64,000 nt of DNA from NCBI GenBank assembly GCA_022766945.1, contig JALEOU010000044.1:1-64000 (forward strand). The letters are read 5' to 3'. Under the pieces are notes generated by a model. The model did no database searches. It saw nothing but the letters and a program-made list of their open reading frames with translations, and had not been told where the DNA came from. The position numbers and the translations under genes were made by a program. Below, piece after piece: positions 52,440 through 62,307 of the stretch (position 1 is its first letter; each line of letters begins with the position of its first letter). The stretch comes from Fusicatenibacter sp. (GTDB taxonomy: Bacteria; Bacillota; Clostridia; Lachnospirales; Lachnospiraceae).

Positions 52440-52482
52440 AACCCCCGGAACATCGATTTCTCGTTCCGAGGGTTCTTTTTTT
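52440..52482 (+). terminator. terminator of the Spo0A-C gene
   Basis: AACCCCCGGAAC pairs with GTTCCGAGGGTT around an 11-base loop, followed by CTTTTTTT on the plus strand. It also separates the convergent leuD. Confidence 0.8.
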
Positions 52483-52493
52483 GCCTGTTTTGC

Positions 52494-52982
52494 TTATTTC
52501 TGACTATTAATATAATTTACCAGCCCTTCAGCACTGATAATTTTCTGCATAAATTCCGGAAATGCCTGCCCTTTGTAACTTGTTCCTTTGGTTTTGTCAT
52601 AGATCATACCGGAATCAAAGTCAACTTCCACATCATCTCCTGCTTCAATCGCTTTGGCTGCCTCCGGGCATTCGATGATCGGCAAACCGATATTGATTGC
52701 GTTTCGATAAAAGATTCTGGCGAACGTCTCTGCAATTACACAAGACACACCGGCTGCCTTAATTGCAATCGGTGCATGCTCTCTGGATGAGCCGCAGCCA
52801 AAATTCTTGTTTGCCACAATTAAATCACCTTTCTGCACTTTCTTAACAAATTCGCTGTCAATATCTTCCATACAGTGCGTTGCCAGCTCTGCAGGATCTG
52901 AGGAATTCAGGTACCGTGCCGGAATGATGACATCGGTATCTACATTGTCTCCGTATTTAAATACTGTTCCCTGTACTTTCAT
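52494..52982 (-). CDS. leuD: 3-isopropylmalate dehydratase small subunit
   Basis: Swivel-domain subunit of isopropylmalate isomerase. The 162 residues have [27 protein letters not shown] and [25 protein letters not shown]. The short form pairs with the LeuC type encoded 13 bases upstream. Confidence 0.95.
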   Translation of the reverse strand: MKVQGTVFKYGDNVDTDVIIPARYLNSSDPAELATHCMEDIDSEFVKKVQKGDLIVANKNFGCGSSREHAPIAIKAAGVSCVIAETFARIFYRNAINIGLPIIECPEAAKAIEAGDDVEVDFDSGMIYDKTKGTSYKGQAFPEFMQKIISAEGLVNYINSQK

Positions 52983-52995
52983 GTTATCTTCCTCC

Positions 52996-54264
52996 TTATA
53001 ATCCCAGTTCTTCCGGTGCGGAGATTTTGCCGGTTACTGCACTGGCTGCTGCTACAGCAGGACTTGCCAGGTATACTTCAGACTCCACATGTCCCATACG
53101 TCCTACAAAGTTACGGTTTGTCGTGGAAATACAGCGCTCTTTCGCTGCAAGTATTCCCATATATCCGCCAAGGCAGGGGCCACAGGTCGGAGTTGATACG
53201 ACAGCGCCCGCTTCGATAAAGATTTTCAAAAGACCTTCTTCCATTGCCTGAAGATAGATGGACTGGGTTGCAGGAATCACGATACATCGAACTCCTTTCT
53301 TCACCTTTCGTCCCTTCAGGATCTCTGCAGCCTGGCGCAGATCCTGAATTCGTCCATTTGTACAGGATCCAATCACAGCCTGATCTATGGTTACCTCTTC
53401 TGTAATCTCATCGATTGTCTTCGTGTTCTCCGGAAGATGAGGGAACGCAATCGTAGGTCTCAGCTGACTTAAGTCAATGGTATACTCTTCATCATACTCT
53501 GCATCCGGATCTGCCTCAAAGATCTGATAAGGACGTTTGGAATGTTTCTCCATGTAAGTAATCGCTTTTTCATCTACCGGGAAAATTCCGTTCTTTCCGC
53601 CGGCTTCGATCGCCATATTAGCAATTGTAAAACGATCATCCATCGAAAGGTTTGCAACTCCTTCACCGGTAAATTCCATAGATTTATAAAGTGCACCATC
53701 CACTCCGATCATACCGATAATGTGCAAAATCACATCTTTCCCACTCACCCATTTGGATGGTTTTCCAATCAGATTGAATTTTATCGCGGAGGGTACTTTA
53801 AACCATGCCTTACCGGTAGCCATACCGGCTGCCATATCCGTACTTCCAACCCCCGTAGAAAAAGCACCCAGAGCACCATAAGTACAGGTGTGTGAATCTG
53901 CTCCGATAATCACATCTCCTGCCACAGTCAGTCCTTTTTCCGGAAGGAGCGCATGTTCAATTCCCATCTCTCCTACATCAAAATAATTCGTGATTTCATG
54001 ACGGCAGGCAAACTCACGAACGCATTTGCAATGTTCGGCCGACTTGATATCCTTGTTTGGGATAAAGTGATCCATTACCAGTGCAATCTTATCTTTGTCA
54101 AAAACTGTTTTCTTCGTAAATTTGTCCATCTCATGAATAGCTACCGGGGATGTAATATCATTGCCCAGTACCAGATCCAGATTTGCTTCTATCAGCTGTC
54201 CGGCTTCTACATGATCCAGTCCCGCTGCATGCGCGAGAATCTTCTGTGTCATTGTCATTCCCAT
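52996..54264 (-). CDS. leuC: 3-isopropylmalate dehydratase large subunit
   Basis: Aconitase-type Fe-S subunit of the isomerase in leucine synthesis. The 422 residues show [46 protein letters not shown] and the cluster cysteines in [12 protein letters not shown] and [12 protein letters not shown]. This is the short archaeal/Clostridia-type LeuC rather than homoaconitase. Its 5' untranslated region contains inverted-repeat copy C, only about 10 bases before the AGGAGG site, and a LysR gene is divergent. Confidence 0.94.
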   Translation of the reverse strand: MGMTMTQKILAHAAGLDHVEAGQLIEANLDLVLGNDITSPVAIHEMDKFTKKTVFDKDKIALVMDHFIPNKDIKSAEHCKCVREFACRHEITNYFDVGEMGIEHALLPEKGLTVAGDVIIGADSHTCTYGALGAFSTGVGSTDMAAGMATGKAWFKVPSAIKFNLIGKPSKWVSGKDVILHIIGMIGVDGALYKSMEFTGEGVANLSMDDRFTIANMAIEAGGKNGIFPVDEKAITYMEKHSKRPYQIFEADPDAEYDEEYTIDLSQLRPTIAFPHLPENTKTIDEITEEVTIDQAVIGSCTNGRIQDLRQAAEILKGRKVKKGVRCIVIPATQSIYLQAMEEGLLKIFIEAGAVVSTPTCGPCLGGYMGILAAKERCISTTNRNFVGRMGHVESEVYLASPAVAAASAVTGKISAPEELGL

Positions 54265-54292
54265 GATATGTATTTCCTCCTGATCGATTTCT

Positions 54293-54340
54293 TTTACTGT
54301 TCAGGCAACGCACGGCGTCAGTTGCATTCTGAACAGTAAC
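54293..54340. repeat. dispersed inverted-repeat element, short copy C
   Basis: TTACTGTTCAGGCAAC and GTTGCATTCTGAACAGTAA form an almost complete hairpin of 48 bases. The ends match those of copies A and B, without the internal segment. It lies in the leuC leader. Confidence 0.6.
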
Positions 54341-54434
54341 ACTGATTTCTCTTTGACGGTGTGTCATAGAGTTTTGATGCTTTTATCTTAGCACATTTCA
54401 TGATATAATACTAATACATAAAAAGAATATTTAT

Positions 54435-54451
54435 TATAATCTCTCGTTATA
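54435..54451. promoter_or_regulatory. LysR-type operator between leuC and the LysR gene
   Basis: TATAA-N7-TTATA, an inverted repeat that fits the T-N11-A rule, in the divergent intergenic region. Confidence 0.45.
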
Positions 54452-54508
54452 TTTTATTGCCGCCACTTAATATGTTGCGGACCATACTTTCAGGAAAGAG
54501 AGGATATC

Positions 54509-55399
54509 ATGATCGATCATTTGTCTTTATATCACATTTTTTATATAACCGCTGAGTGCGGAAATATTTCACGTGCCTCAGAAAGACTATATATCAGCCA
54601 GCCTGCCGTAAGCAAATCACTTCAGAAACTGGAAGACAGTCTGAATACCATTCTGTTTCACCGTACTTCCCGGGGGGTCACACTTACAGAAGACGGTCTT
54701 TTGCTGTACCGCCATGTAAAGGACGCATTCTCTTCTCTGGAAACCGGTGAAGAATTATTGAACCGAAAGCATCGCCTAGGGATTACCAGAATGCGCATTG
54801 GTGTCAGCACAACCCTATGCAAATATATACTGCTCCCATATCTCAAAGAATACATTGCCGAACATCCTCATGTCAAAGTAACCATTAGCTGCCAGTCTAC
54901 TTATAAAACCCTCGAACTTTTAAAGGAGCGCAAAATTGATGTCGGGCTCATCGGTGAGACCAGCCGGAAAGAATCTTTATACTTCTATCCAATCCGTTAT
55001 ATTCAGGATACTTTTGTCTCCACCAAAGCTTATCTGGAAAATCTGAAAATACGAAGCGAAGATGCAACCATTTTTTCCTCCGCTGCTTTTATGATGCTCG
55101 ATGAAGAAAATATCACAAGACAATGGATCAGCCAGTCACTGCAGGAACACCATATCGAACTGCAAAATATCCTGGAAGTCTCGACCATGGATCTGCTTAT
55201 TGAATTTGCAAAAATCGGTCTTGGAATCGCCTGTGTCATCCGGGAATTTGTGGAGAGAGAACTAAACGAGGGAACACTCATTGAAGTCAACATGGGACTG
55301 GAATTGGAAAGAAGGAGAATCGGACTCATCTGTAATGAGGAAGACAGGCAGGAAACGGCTGTTTCCGAATTTCTGGAAAAATTTCAAATCCATAATTAG
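54509..55399 (+). CDS. LysR-family transcriptional regulator, leuCD-linked
   Basis: A 296-residue regulator with an N-terminal HTH (GNISRASERLYISQPAVSKSLQKLEDSL) and an effector domain that is somewhat short on its second half. It is divergent from leuCD and convergent with ilvC, so control of branched-chain amino acid genes is likely but unproven. GAGAGG lies before the ATG. Confidence 0.9.
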   Translation: MIDHLSLYHIFYITAECGNISRASERLYISQPAVSKSLQKLEDSLNTILFHRTSRGVTLTEDGLLLYRHVKDAFSSLETGEELLNRKHRLGITRMRIGVSTTLCKYILLPYLKEYIAEHPHVKVTISCQSTYKTLELLKERKIDVGLIGETSRKESLYFYPIRYIQDTFVSTKAYLENLKIRSEDATIFSSAAFMMLDEENITRQWISQSLQEHHIELQNILEVSTMDLLIEFAKIGLGIACVIREFVERELNEGTLIEVNMGLELERRRIGLICNEEDRQETAVSEFLEKFQIHN

Positions 55400-55430
55400 C
55401 AAATCATTTTCAGCTTTATGATCCCGGAAT

Positions 55431-55473
55431 AAAAAAGGGTTTTATCAGTCAATTCTGAGGCTGATAAAACCCT
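55431..55473. terminator. bidirectional terminator between the LysR gene and ilvC
   Basis: AGGGTTTTATCAG and CTGATAAAACCCT form a perfect 13-bp stem. Six Ts follow on the minus strand (ilvC direction), and a weaker T-run follows on the plus strand. Confidence 0.8.
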
Positions 55474-55481
55474 GAAACTTT

Positions 55482-56519
<1,038 letters not shown>

Positions 56520-56619
56520 CTATTGTAATATCGCCGCGATAACTCCCGTCATCGGGCACCCGATTCCGTCCACCCTTGCAGCCAGCAGATACGTAATCAG
56601 GCCGGAACTGCTCTCTGCA

Positions 56620-56649
56620 ATTACAAAGATCCGTTCCATATATTGTCAG
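56620..56649 (-). promoter_or_regulatory. candidate ilvC promoter in the ilvN-ilvC gap
   Basis: CTGACA, 18 bases, TGTAAT on the minus strand, five of six consensus bases in each box. Confidence 0.45.
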
Positions 56650-56676
56650 GGAGATCTTTCTTAAAGAAAGTTCTCC
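56650..56676. promoter_or_regulatory. 27-bp palindrome abutting the ilvC -35 box
   Basis: GGAGAACTTTCTT and AAGAAAGATCTCC form an almost perfect 27-bp inverted repeat, with two mismatched positions. Its position beside the promoter suggests an operator; the bound protein is unknown. Confidence 0.4.
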
Positions 56677-56768
56677 GCCAGCAAACAATGTCGATACCGC
56701 GCCTATACTACGGCAGACCTGTCCGTTCTGCCCGGCGCGTCATTGCGCAGGTTAGGTCTCCTCCATTC

Positions 56769-57272
56769 TCAATCCAGATAACGCACGTCATGTGCTCCTC
56801 TTGAAAGTCCGGTAACACCCGTTCTTGCCAGCTCCAGGATTTCATAGCCCTGAACCAGATTCAAAAATCCCTCCAGCTTTGACTGACTTCCTGTCAGTTC
56901 CACGATCACGCTCTCCTGTCCCACATCGACAATTCTTCCGCGGAAAACATCCGCAATTGCGATGATATTACGGCGCTCTGCCTCGTTTACACGAATCTTA
57001 ACAAGAATCAGTTCCCTATGTACACTGTCTTCTTTCTCGAGTACCTTTATGTCACGGACATCAACCAGCTTCTCCAGCTGTTTCGTGATCTGCTCCAGAA
57101 TTAAATCATCTCCACTGCAGACAACCGTCATCCGGGTAAATCTCGGATCAGCGGTTACACCCGCTGTGATGCTGTCAATATTGAATGCACGACGGCTGAA
57201 TAATCCAGCCACACGACTTAGCACACCTGCTGTATTGTCAACAAGCAAAGATAATGTTCTTTTCTGTTCCAT
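56769..57272 (-). CDS. ilvN: acetolactate synthase small (regulatory) subunit
   Basis: Regulatory ACT-domain subunit of acetohydroxyacid synthase. The 167 residues begin MEQKRTLSLLVDNTAGVLSRVAGLFSRRAFNIDSI (ACT domain). They continue with a C-terminal domain containing RELILVKIRVNEAERRNIIAIADVFRGRIVDV and GLSRGAHDVRYLD. The start is set at 57272 because the longer ORF would overlap the -10 box. No catalytic ilvB is adjacent, which is unusual. Confidence 0.94.
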   Translation of the reverse strand: MEQKRTLSLLVDNTAGVLSRVAGLFSRRAFNIDSITAGVTADPRFTRMTVVCSGDDLILEQITKQLEKLVDVRDIKVLEKEDSVHRELILVKIRVNEAERRNIIAIADVFRGRIVDVGQESVIVELTGSQSKLEGFLNLVQGYEILELARTGVTGLSRGAHDVRYLD

Positions 57273-57325
57273 GATAAAAACCCACTTTCTTCCCGATCTT
57301 GTCTCTTCCGAGCACCTTATCCAAT

Positions 57326-57354
57326 ATATTAGCAACTACCTTGCACTTTGTCAA
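57326..57354 (-). promoter_or_regulatory. ilvN promoter
   Basis: A perfect TTGACA, 17 bases, TAATAT on the minus strand, about 55 bases before ilvN. Confidence 0.7.
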
Positions 57355-57443
57355 TGAAATTTCGCAAGGAAATTTCCCGTTTTGCAGAAAACTTTGCCCT
57401 AAATAGTGCTTCCGGGAAGATTATTTGAAGGTTTTTATGTTAA

Positions 57444-58949
57444 TCAGTCCAGTTCAATTTCCAGATAATCCTCAGGAGGAAGTTTCTTTTCCGAAGCTGC
57501 CTGATATTTCTTCAGCTCTGACTGCGCCTTTTTCAGGGATACGTTGGTTCCGGCTCCTGCCATACATCCGCCAGGACATCCCATTCCTTCGATCAGACAG
57601 CCTTTCATTTTTCCTGCTTTTGCAAGTGTAAGTATTTTTTTACAATCCGCAAGTCCCTCCGCATGCTGAATATTTACCGGAACGTCCGGATAATACTCCT
57701 TAAGGCATCTGGTAATGGCATCAGCCACACCACCGGCAACCGCATATCCTCTTCCGGCAGCAGTCGCATTGTGTGATTGTGCCTCCTCCTCAACTTCCGC
57801 CGGCACAATTCCTTTCGCGTCAAACATGCCAAGCAATTCTTCAAAGGTAATGACAAAATCCACATCACTTCTCACATGACGTCTCGATGCCTCGAGTTTC
57901 TTTGCCGCACAGGGACCAATAAACACAACCGATGCTTCCGGATGTTCTTTCTTGATACTTCTCGCGGTTGCCACCATAGGTGTCAGTTCCTGCGAAACAC
58001 TGTCAATCAGCGTTGGAAAATACTTTTTAGCAAGCATTGACCAGGAAGGGCAACAGGAAGTCAAAAGGAATGGCAGTTCTCCTGTGGCAACTTTATTTGC
58101 ATAATGATGTGCCTCTGCTACAGCACCGATGTCCGCACCCATCGCCACCTCATACACGTCCGCAAATCCCAGCTTTTTCAACGCTGCGATCAGTCTGCCC
58201 GGTGTCACATCATCTCCAAACTGTGCAACAAAAGCCGGTGCCACTTCTGCAATAATATTCTTTCCTTCTCTTAACGCACGGCATAGCTGGAAAATCTGAG
58301 ATTTATCAGAAATTGCACCAAACGGACAGCTTACCATGCACATACCGCAGGAAACACATTTCTCCGGATCAATTTTCGCTCTTCCCTGTTCATCACTTCC
58401 GATTGCTCCAACTCCACAGGCTCTCGCACAGGGACGTTCCAGTTTCGAAATTGCGTCATAGGGACAAATTGCCTTACATTTACCGCATTTAATACATTTC
58501 TCCTGATTAATATGGGATTTTCCATCCACAATTTCAATCGCGCCTTTTGGACATACCTGTCGGCAGGGATGTGCCACACAGCCACGGCACATATTGCTTA
58601 CTACATATCCTTTCTCAAGACAGGCATCACACGCAGAAGGAATCACCTGCATCAGCGGCGGTTCATAATACTTTTCATCAATATTACTCTTTTCCATTCC
58701 GGCCGTAATATGAACCGCTTCGTTTTCCGGACGCAGGCTCATTCCCATCGCCAGCCTTACACGCTCTGATGCAACTGCTCTCTCACGATAGATACTTTCC
58801 CGATAAGTCGCTTTTTCCTTCACAATGTGATAAGGAATCGCTTCAATCTCATCGTTGAAATTATCCTTATTGGATTCAAAGGCAACCTTTGCAATTTCAG
58901 TAAAAACCTTTCTTCGAATTTCTTTTACAGGTGTGTTTACACTTCTCAT
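57444..58949 (-). CDS. monomeric [FeFe] hydrogenase, group B-like
   Basis: A 501-residue iron-sulfur protein. An N-terminal region of about 100 residues is followed by cysteine-rich ferredoxin modules (CDAC...CRGC...CRQVCP, CIKCGKCKAICP, CARACG, CVSCGMCMVSCP; residues 107-210). The H-cluster domain has L1 LTSCCPSW (297-303), L2 GPCAAKKLEA (346-354) and L3 EGMGCPGGCMAGAG (454-467). The GPC form of L2 and the atypical L3 fit group B rather than the prototypical group A enzymes. It may evolve or sense H2 with ferredoxin. The start is at 58949 with AAAGGAG upstream; the ORF-track start is 63 codons earlier, without a site. No maturases are nearby. Confidence 0.87.
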   Translation of the reverse strand: MRSVNTPVKEIRRKVFTEIAKVAFESNKDNFNDEIEAIPYHIVKEKATYRESIYRERAVASERVRLAMGMSLRPENEAVHITAGMEKSNIDEKYYEPPLMQVIPSACDACLEKGYVVSNMCRGCVAHPCRQVCPKGAIEIVDGKSHINQEKCIKCGKCKAICPYDAISKLERPCARACGVGAIGSDEQGRAKIDPEKCVSCGMCMVSCPFGAISDKSQIFQLCRALREGKNIIAEVAPAFVAQFGDDVTPGRLIAALKKLGFADVYEVAMGADIGAVAEAHHYANKVATGELPFLLTSCCPSWSMLAKKYFPTLIDSVSQELTPMVATARSIKKEHPEASVVFIGPCAAKKLEASRRHVRSDVDFVITFEELLGMFDAKGIVPAEVEEEAQSHNATAAGRGYAVAGGVADAITRCLKEYYPDVPVNIQHAEGLADCKKILTLAKAGKMKGCLIEGMGCPGGCMAGAGTNVSLKKAQSELKKYQAASEKKLPPEDYLEIELD

Positions 58950-59022
58950 AATGAAAGCTCCTTTCCCCGCAGCTTGCCGATCCTGTTCTTTCCCGCTTTC
59001 AAAACATGGATCCATTTCATTC

Positions 59023-59052
59023 ATTATATCAGGAACAATCCAATCTACACAA
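59023..59052 (-). promoter_or_regulatory. candidate hydrogenase promoter
   Basis: TTGTGT, 18 bases, TATAAT on the minus strand, about 75 bases before the hydrogenase start. Confidence 0.5.
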
Positions 59053-59103
59053 GCACGAAAGTGTACAAAATTCCATACAAGCCTTCCTGCGGTTACTGCT
59101 TCG

Positions 59104-60588
59104 TCAGGAAAGGAGTTCTCTGACCATTTTGGCATCAAAGGTCACGGATTCTACCTGATTTACTTCAATCTGATACAGTGCATTTGCCGCTATATGCTCT
59201 GCTGCCTGCTCGAGGTCACGGATTCCGCTGGTGTTTTCATGCAGCTTGATTACCGCATCCAGGCCATCCGGGCTCAGAATACATTCTTCTTCCCGCATTC
59301 CGATGCGTTTCAGAACTTTTGGGAGCGCATATCTGGAAAAGATGACTTTCTTCTCTTCCGGCGTATAATCCGGTATCTCGATCACGGCGAATCTGGACAT
59401 CAGCGGGGCACTGATCTGACTTTTGTCGTTTGCTGTGGCAATCGGATAAACGCCCACCGTCGGTATCATGCATTCCATATAGTTATCTGTGAATCCAAGA
59501 TTATCCAGCAAAGTCAGAAGAACATCGGCAGGATTTCCGTTTCCCTTACCGGACGCAGCTTTATCCAGCTCATTAATGATAAAAACAAGATTGGATTCGC
59601 CCGCCATGGAAAATGCTTCCATAATAATACCTGGCTTTGCATTCGCATAGATTCTCGAACTACCCGTGAGCTGCTCGGGATCATTGATAGAACTCATATC
59701 CAGCGTCGTCCAGGGCAGTTTCAAAATTCTGGCTACTGCATAGGCAATCTGTGATTTTCCTGTTCCGGCAGGACCGATCAGCAAAAGACCATAAGCCGGA
59801 AGTGTATGTGTACGATTGATCTGAATGATTGTCTCTATAATCCTCTGTTTCACACGCTCCATACCGTAAAGTTCCTCATCCAGAATACGCCGAGCTTCTT
59901 TCGGATCAATCGCTTCAAAATAATTACTCTTCCACTGGATATTCATCATTATGGAGAGTGCACGCTGCGCATGGCGTCGTTCTTCCGGTGAGACTTCGTG
60001 AGAACGTGCAACCGCCAGATTTCTTCTTGCCCACAGTCGAATATTGTCCGGCAGCGTTCTTCCGGCGCAGTTCATAAAATCTGTGATGCTCTGAATGCTG
60101 GTAAGTTTCATACTGTCACCGGTCTCTTCCCGGTCCTCATCTTCCAGCTCCTCTTCCGGTGCATCACTTGAAAGAAGACGTTCAATCATAAACTGCAGAA
60201 AACCATCCTCGGCTGAAAGCTTGACTCCCCCGCCAAAGGCAGTTTCGCGAATCTTATATACAGCATACCCATCTTCGCGGTCACATCCTGAGAGACGTAC
60301 ATGAATATGATTTTCTCCAAGCCACTTCAAAAGACTCACAAATCTGGCATCGATCTTTAAAATATCCGCACTGACCGTTCCGTTTTCCTCTTTGCATTCA
60401 AATGCAGTCCGTTTCGATGGATTGGTAAACACTCCAAGGGAATGGTGTTTCAGTTTTCCCCCCTGATTATCCAAAACCAAAATCGGCTGTTCCGGTGATG
60501 TCACTGATTCATTGGTACGAAAAATTGTATAAGTACACTCGGATACCTTTGTTTTTTCCGGTGAATTGCTAAAATCAAACACTGGCAT
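59104..60588 (-). CDS. Lon-like AAA+ ATPase without protease domain
   Basis: A 494-residue protein. The N-terminal half (about 1-215) is of unknown fold with an acidic insertion (APEEELEDEDREE). A Lon-type linker EARRILDEELYGMERVKQRIIE precedes the AAA+ module with Walker A LLIGPAGTGKSQIA, the sensor/Walker B segment NLVFIINELDKAASG and an arginine-finger region APLMSRFAVIEIPDYTPEEKKVI. It ends soon after the AAA+ lid (NTSGIRDLEQAAEHI), where Lon would have its Ser-Lys protease, so it is a remodelling ATPase at most. The start is at 60588 after GGAGG. It lies upstream of the hydrogenase in the same direction. Confidence 0.75.
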   Translation of the reverse strand: MPVFDFSNSPEKTKVSECTYTIFRTNESVTSPEQPILVLDNQGGKLKHHSLGVFTNPSKRTAFECKEENGTVSADILKIDARFVSLLKWLGENHIHVRLSGCDREDGYAVYKIRETAFGGGVKLSAEDGFLQFMIERLLSSDAPEEELEDEDREETGDSMKLTSIQSITDFMNCAGRTLPDNIRLWARRNLAVARSHEVSPEERRHAQRALSIMMNIQWKSNYFEAIDPKEARRILDEELYGMERVKQRIIETIIQINRTHTLPAYGLLLIGPAGTGKSQIAYAVARILKLPWTTLDMSSINDPEQLTGSSRIYANAKPGIIMEAFSMAGESNLVFIINELDKAASGKGNGNPADVLLTLLDNLGFTDNYMECMIPTVGVYPIATANDKSQISAPLMSRFAVIEIPDYTPEEKKVIFSRYALPKVLKRIGMREEECILSPDGLDAVIKLHENTSGIRDLEQAAEHIAANALYQIEVNQVESVTFDAKMVRELLS

Positions 60589-60620
60589 ATGTAATTCCTC
60601 CCATTTTAAAGGCTGATACA

Positions 60621-60649
60621 AGTCTAGCACGAAATATCTGTCAGGACAA
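60621..60649 (-). promoter_or_regulatory. candidate promoter for the Lon-like ATPase
   Basis: TTGTCC, 17 bases, TAGACT on the minus strand. Confidence 0.45.
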
Positions 60650-60652
60650 TAG

Positions 60653-60699
60653 AAAAACTGCTGCTTTTGCAATTACTTTTATTACAAAAACAGCAGTTT
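60653..60699 (-). terminator. terminator of the decarboxylase operon
   Basis: AAACTGCTGTTTTTG pairs with CAAAAGCAGCAGTTT (one G-U) and is followed by TTTTTC on the minus strand, just past the small gamma-subunit gene. Confidence 0.75.
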
Positions 60700-60710
60700 G
60701 ATTCATTTCT

Positions 60711-60863
60711 TTAAGATTCTTTATCCTTCGGATCGTCCTTTTTTCCGCTGCCGATCTTGCCCATGATCAGCACACAGACCATAATAATCAAAATGGTGAC
60801 AAAAATGCCCGCCATTCCTTTCCCCATAATTTCCAGGGCCTGAATAATTGTCGTTGTATTCAT
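60711..60863 (-). CDS. small gamma-type subunit of a Na+-pump decarboxylase (OadG-like)
   Basis: A 50-residue protein too short for the ORF track: MNTTTIIQALEIMGKGMAGI, then a hydrophobic helix FVTILIIMVCVLIMGKI, and a charged tail GKKDDPKDKES. One N-terminal membrane helix preceded by a MGKGMAGIF-type motif is the layout of OadG/MmdD-like gamma subunits, which anchor the carboxyltransferase to the beta subunit. It is 15 bases downstream of the beta-subunit gene, with GGGAGG before the ATG. Confidence 0.8.
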   Translation of the reverse strand: MNTTTIIQALEIMGKGMAGIFVTILIIMVCVLIMGKIGSGKKDDPKDKES

Positions 60864-60878
60864 TTTCTACCTCCCTTA

Positions 60879-62015
60879 TCAGAGCATACTGGTTACCAGG
60901 TTGATTACCATACCTCCGGCGATGACAGAAGCAATCTGTCCGGAAACATTGGCACCTGCTGCATGCATCAGGATTACATTGCCGGGATCCTCTTCCATTG
61001 CCATCTTCTGTACCACTCTGGAAGACATTGGAAATGCAGAAATACCTGCTCCTCCTATCATCGGATTGATCTTCTTTTTCAGGAAAAGGTTGATGAATTT
61101 TGCAAGCAGCACGCCTCCGATGGTATCCATGACAAATGCAAAGAGACCGATCAGCATAATCAGGAGCGTATCCACACGAACAAAGTTTTCCGCCTGAATA
61201 CTGAAGGAAATGGAAATACCAAGCAACAGAGTGATCAGATTTGCCAGATTATTCTGAGCTGTATCAGAAAGTGTTCCAAGCACTCCACACTCACGAATCA
61301 GGTTTCCAAACATCAGAAATCCTACCAATGCAACAGACTGCGGTGCAATCAGACCGACAATAACGGTAACGATGATCGGGAATGCAATCCGCATTGTTTT
61401 GCTGACGCTCTTCGGGTTATATTCCATATGAATACGGCGTTCTTTTTTTGTCGTTACCAGTCGAATAGCAAACGGCTGAATGATCGGAACCAGTGCCATA
61501 TACGAATATGCCGCTACAGCAATCGGCCCGATGTAATTGGATTTCAACACCTGAGAGACAAGAATTGAAGTCGGTCCATCTGCCGCACCGATAATTCCGA
61601 TCGATGCACAGTCTTTGAGTGGAAAACCACAGACTGCTGCAAGCAGAATCGCTGCAAAGATACCAAACTGAGCTCCGGCTCCAAACAGGAACATGACCGG
61701 GTTCGACAGCAACGGTCCAAAATCAATCATGGCTCCGATTCCGATAAACAGCAGAATCGGCATCGCCTCCGATGCATTGATTCCCACTTCGAAGAGCCAG
61801 GAGATGATACCATGAGACTCAATCCCACCCTGAAGTACCTGATCCAGCACTCCGGAATACGGCAGGTTTACAAGGATTGCACCAAAACCCATCGGCAGAA
61901 GAAGAGACGGTTCATACTCTTTTTTAATCGCCAGATAGATGAGGGCAATGCCTACTGCATACATGACCAGCTGTTTCCAGGTAAGGGCCATAATGCCTTC
62001 CACTAAAAATTCCAT
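60879..62015 (-). CDS. Na+-transporting decarboxylase beta subunit
   Basis: Integral membrane subunit (OadB/GcdB/MmdB family) that couples decarboxylation of a carboxybiotin to sodium export. The 378 residues have about ten helices and the family motifs GFGAILVNLP, LLFIGIGAMIDFGPLLSNP and GIIGAADGPTSILVSQVLK (Na+-site region), plus HAAGANVSGQIASVIAGG at the end. The substrate (oxaloacetate, methylmalonyl-CoA or glutaconyl-CoA) cannot be told, since the alpha and biotin subunits are not in the window. It sits behind a yybP-ykoY-like leader. Confidence 0.92.
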   Translation of the reverse strand: MEFLVEGIMALTWKQLVMYAVGIALIYLAIKKEYEPSLLLPMGFGAILVNLPYSGVLDQVLQGGIESHGIISWLFEVGINASEAMPILLFIGIGAMIDFGPLLSNPVMFLFGAGAQFGIFAAILLAAVCGFPLKDCASIGIIGAADGPTSILVSQVLKSNYIGPIAVAAYSYMALVPIIQPFAIRLVTTKKERRIHMEYNPKSVSKTMRIAFPIIVTVIVGLIAPQSVALVGFLMFGNLIRECGVLGTLSDTAQNNLANLITLLLGISISFSIQAENFVRVDTLLIMLIGLFAFVMDTIGGVLLAKFINLFLKKKINPMIGGAGISAFPMSSRVVQKMAMEEDPGNVILMHAAGANVSGQIASVIAGGMVINLVTSML

Positions 62016-62100
62016 TTCACAGTTCCTCCATTGTTTTCTTGGTTTTCGGAGTATTCATGCTTTTGCATGACCGCTGACAGAGCTATCACGATGAATGAAA

Positions 62101-62150
62101 AAAAAGACTTTTATTGCATCGAAAGATTTGTCCTGATGCAATAAAAGTCT
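62101..62150 (-). terminator. intrinsic terminator in the decarboxylase leader
   Basis: AGACTTTTATTGCATC and GATGCAATAAAAGTCT form a perfect 16-bp stem followed by TTTTTTT on the minus strand. The 5' arm overlaps the GCGAGAC element of the putative aptamer, as expected for a switch. Confidence 0.85.
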
Positions 62151-62262
62151 CGCTATTTCAATCTCCTGCGGATCATGGCATCAAAAGCCATAACCGGGTC
62201 TGTCGCATGAAAATCCATTCGATCGCCTAAACCATCTCTTCTGGCAGCTACTCCCTTTTATC
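62151..62262 (-). promoter_or_regulatory. yybP-ykoY-like (Mn2+-family) riboswitch leader
   Basis: The transcript starts about at AAAAGGGAGTAGCTGCC and ends in AAATAGCGAGACTTTT. These match the two conserved loops of the yybP-ykoY family (GGGGAGUAGC and GCGAGACC), with paired regions between them. The placement of promoter, aptamer, terminator and gene is canonical. The family is known to sense Mn2+; here it precedes a Na+-pump gene, so the ligand should be tested. Identification is from remembered consensus, not a model search. Confidence 0.6.
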
Positions 62263-62268
62263 TTTTTT

Positions 62269-62298
62269 ATTATAAACAGTTCTGTCATCAAGTGTCAA
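62269..62298 (-). promoter_or_regulatory. promoter of the decarboxylase leader
   Basis: Perfect TTGACA and TATAAT boxes with an 18-base spacer on the minus strand. The predicted start is a few bases before the GGGAGTAGC element. Confidence 0.8.
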
Positions 62299-62307
62299 CG
62301 CCTTTTT

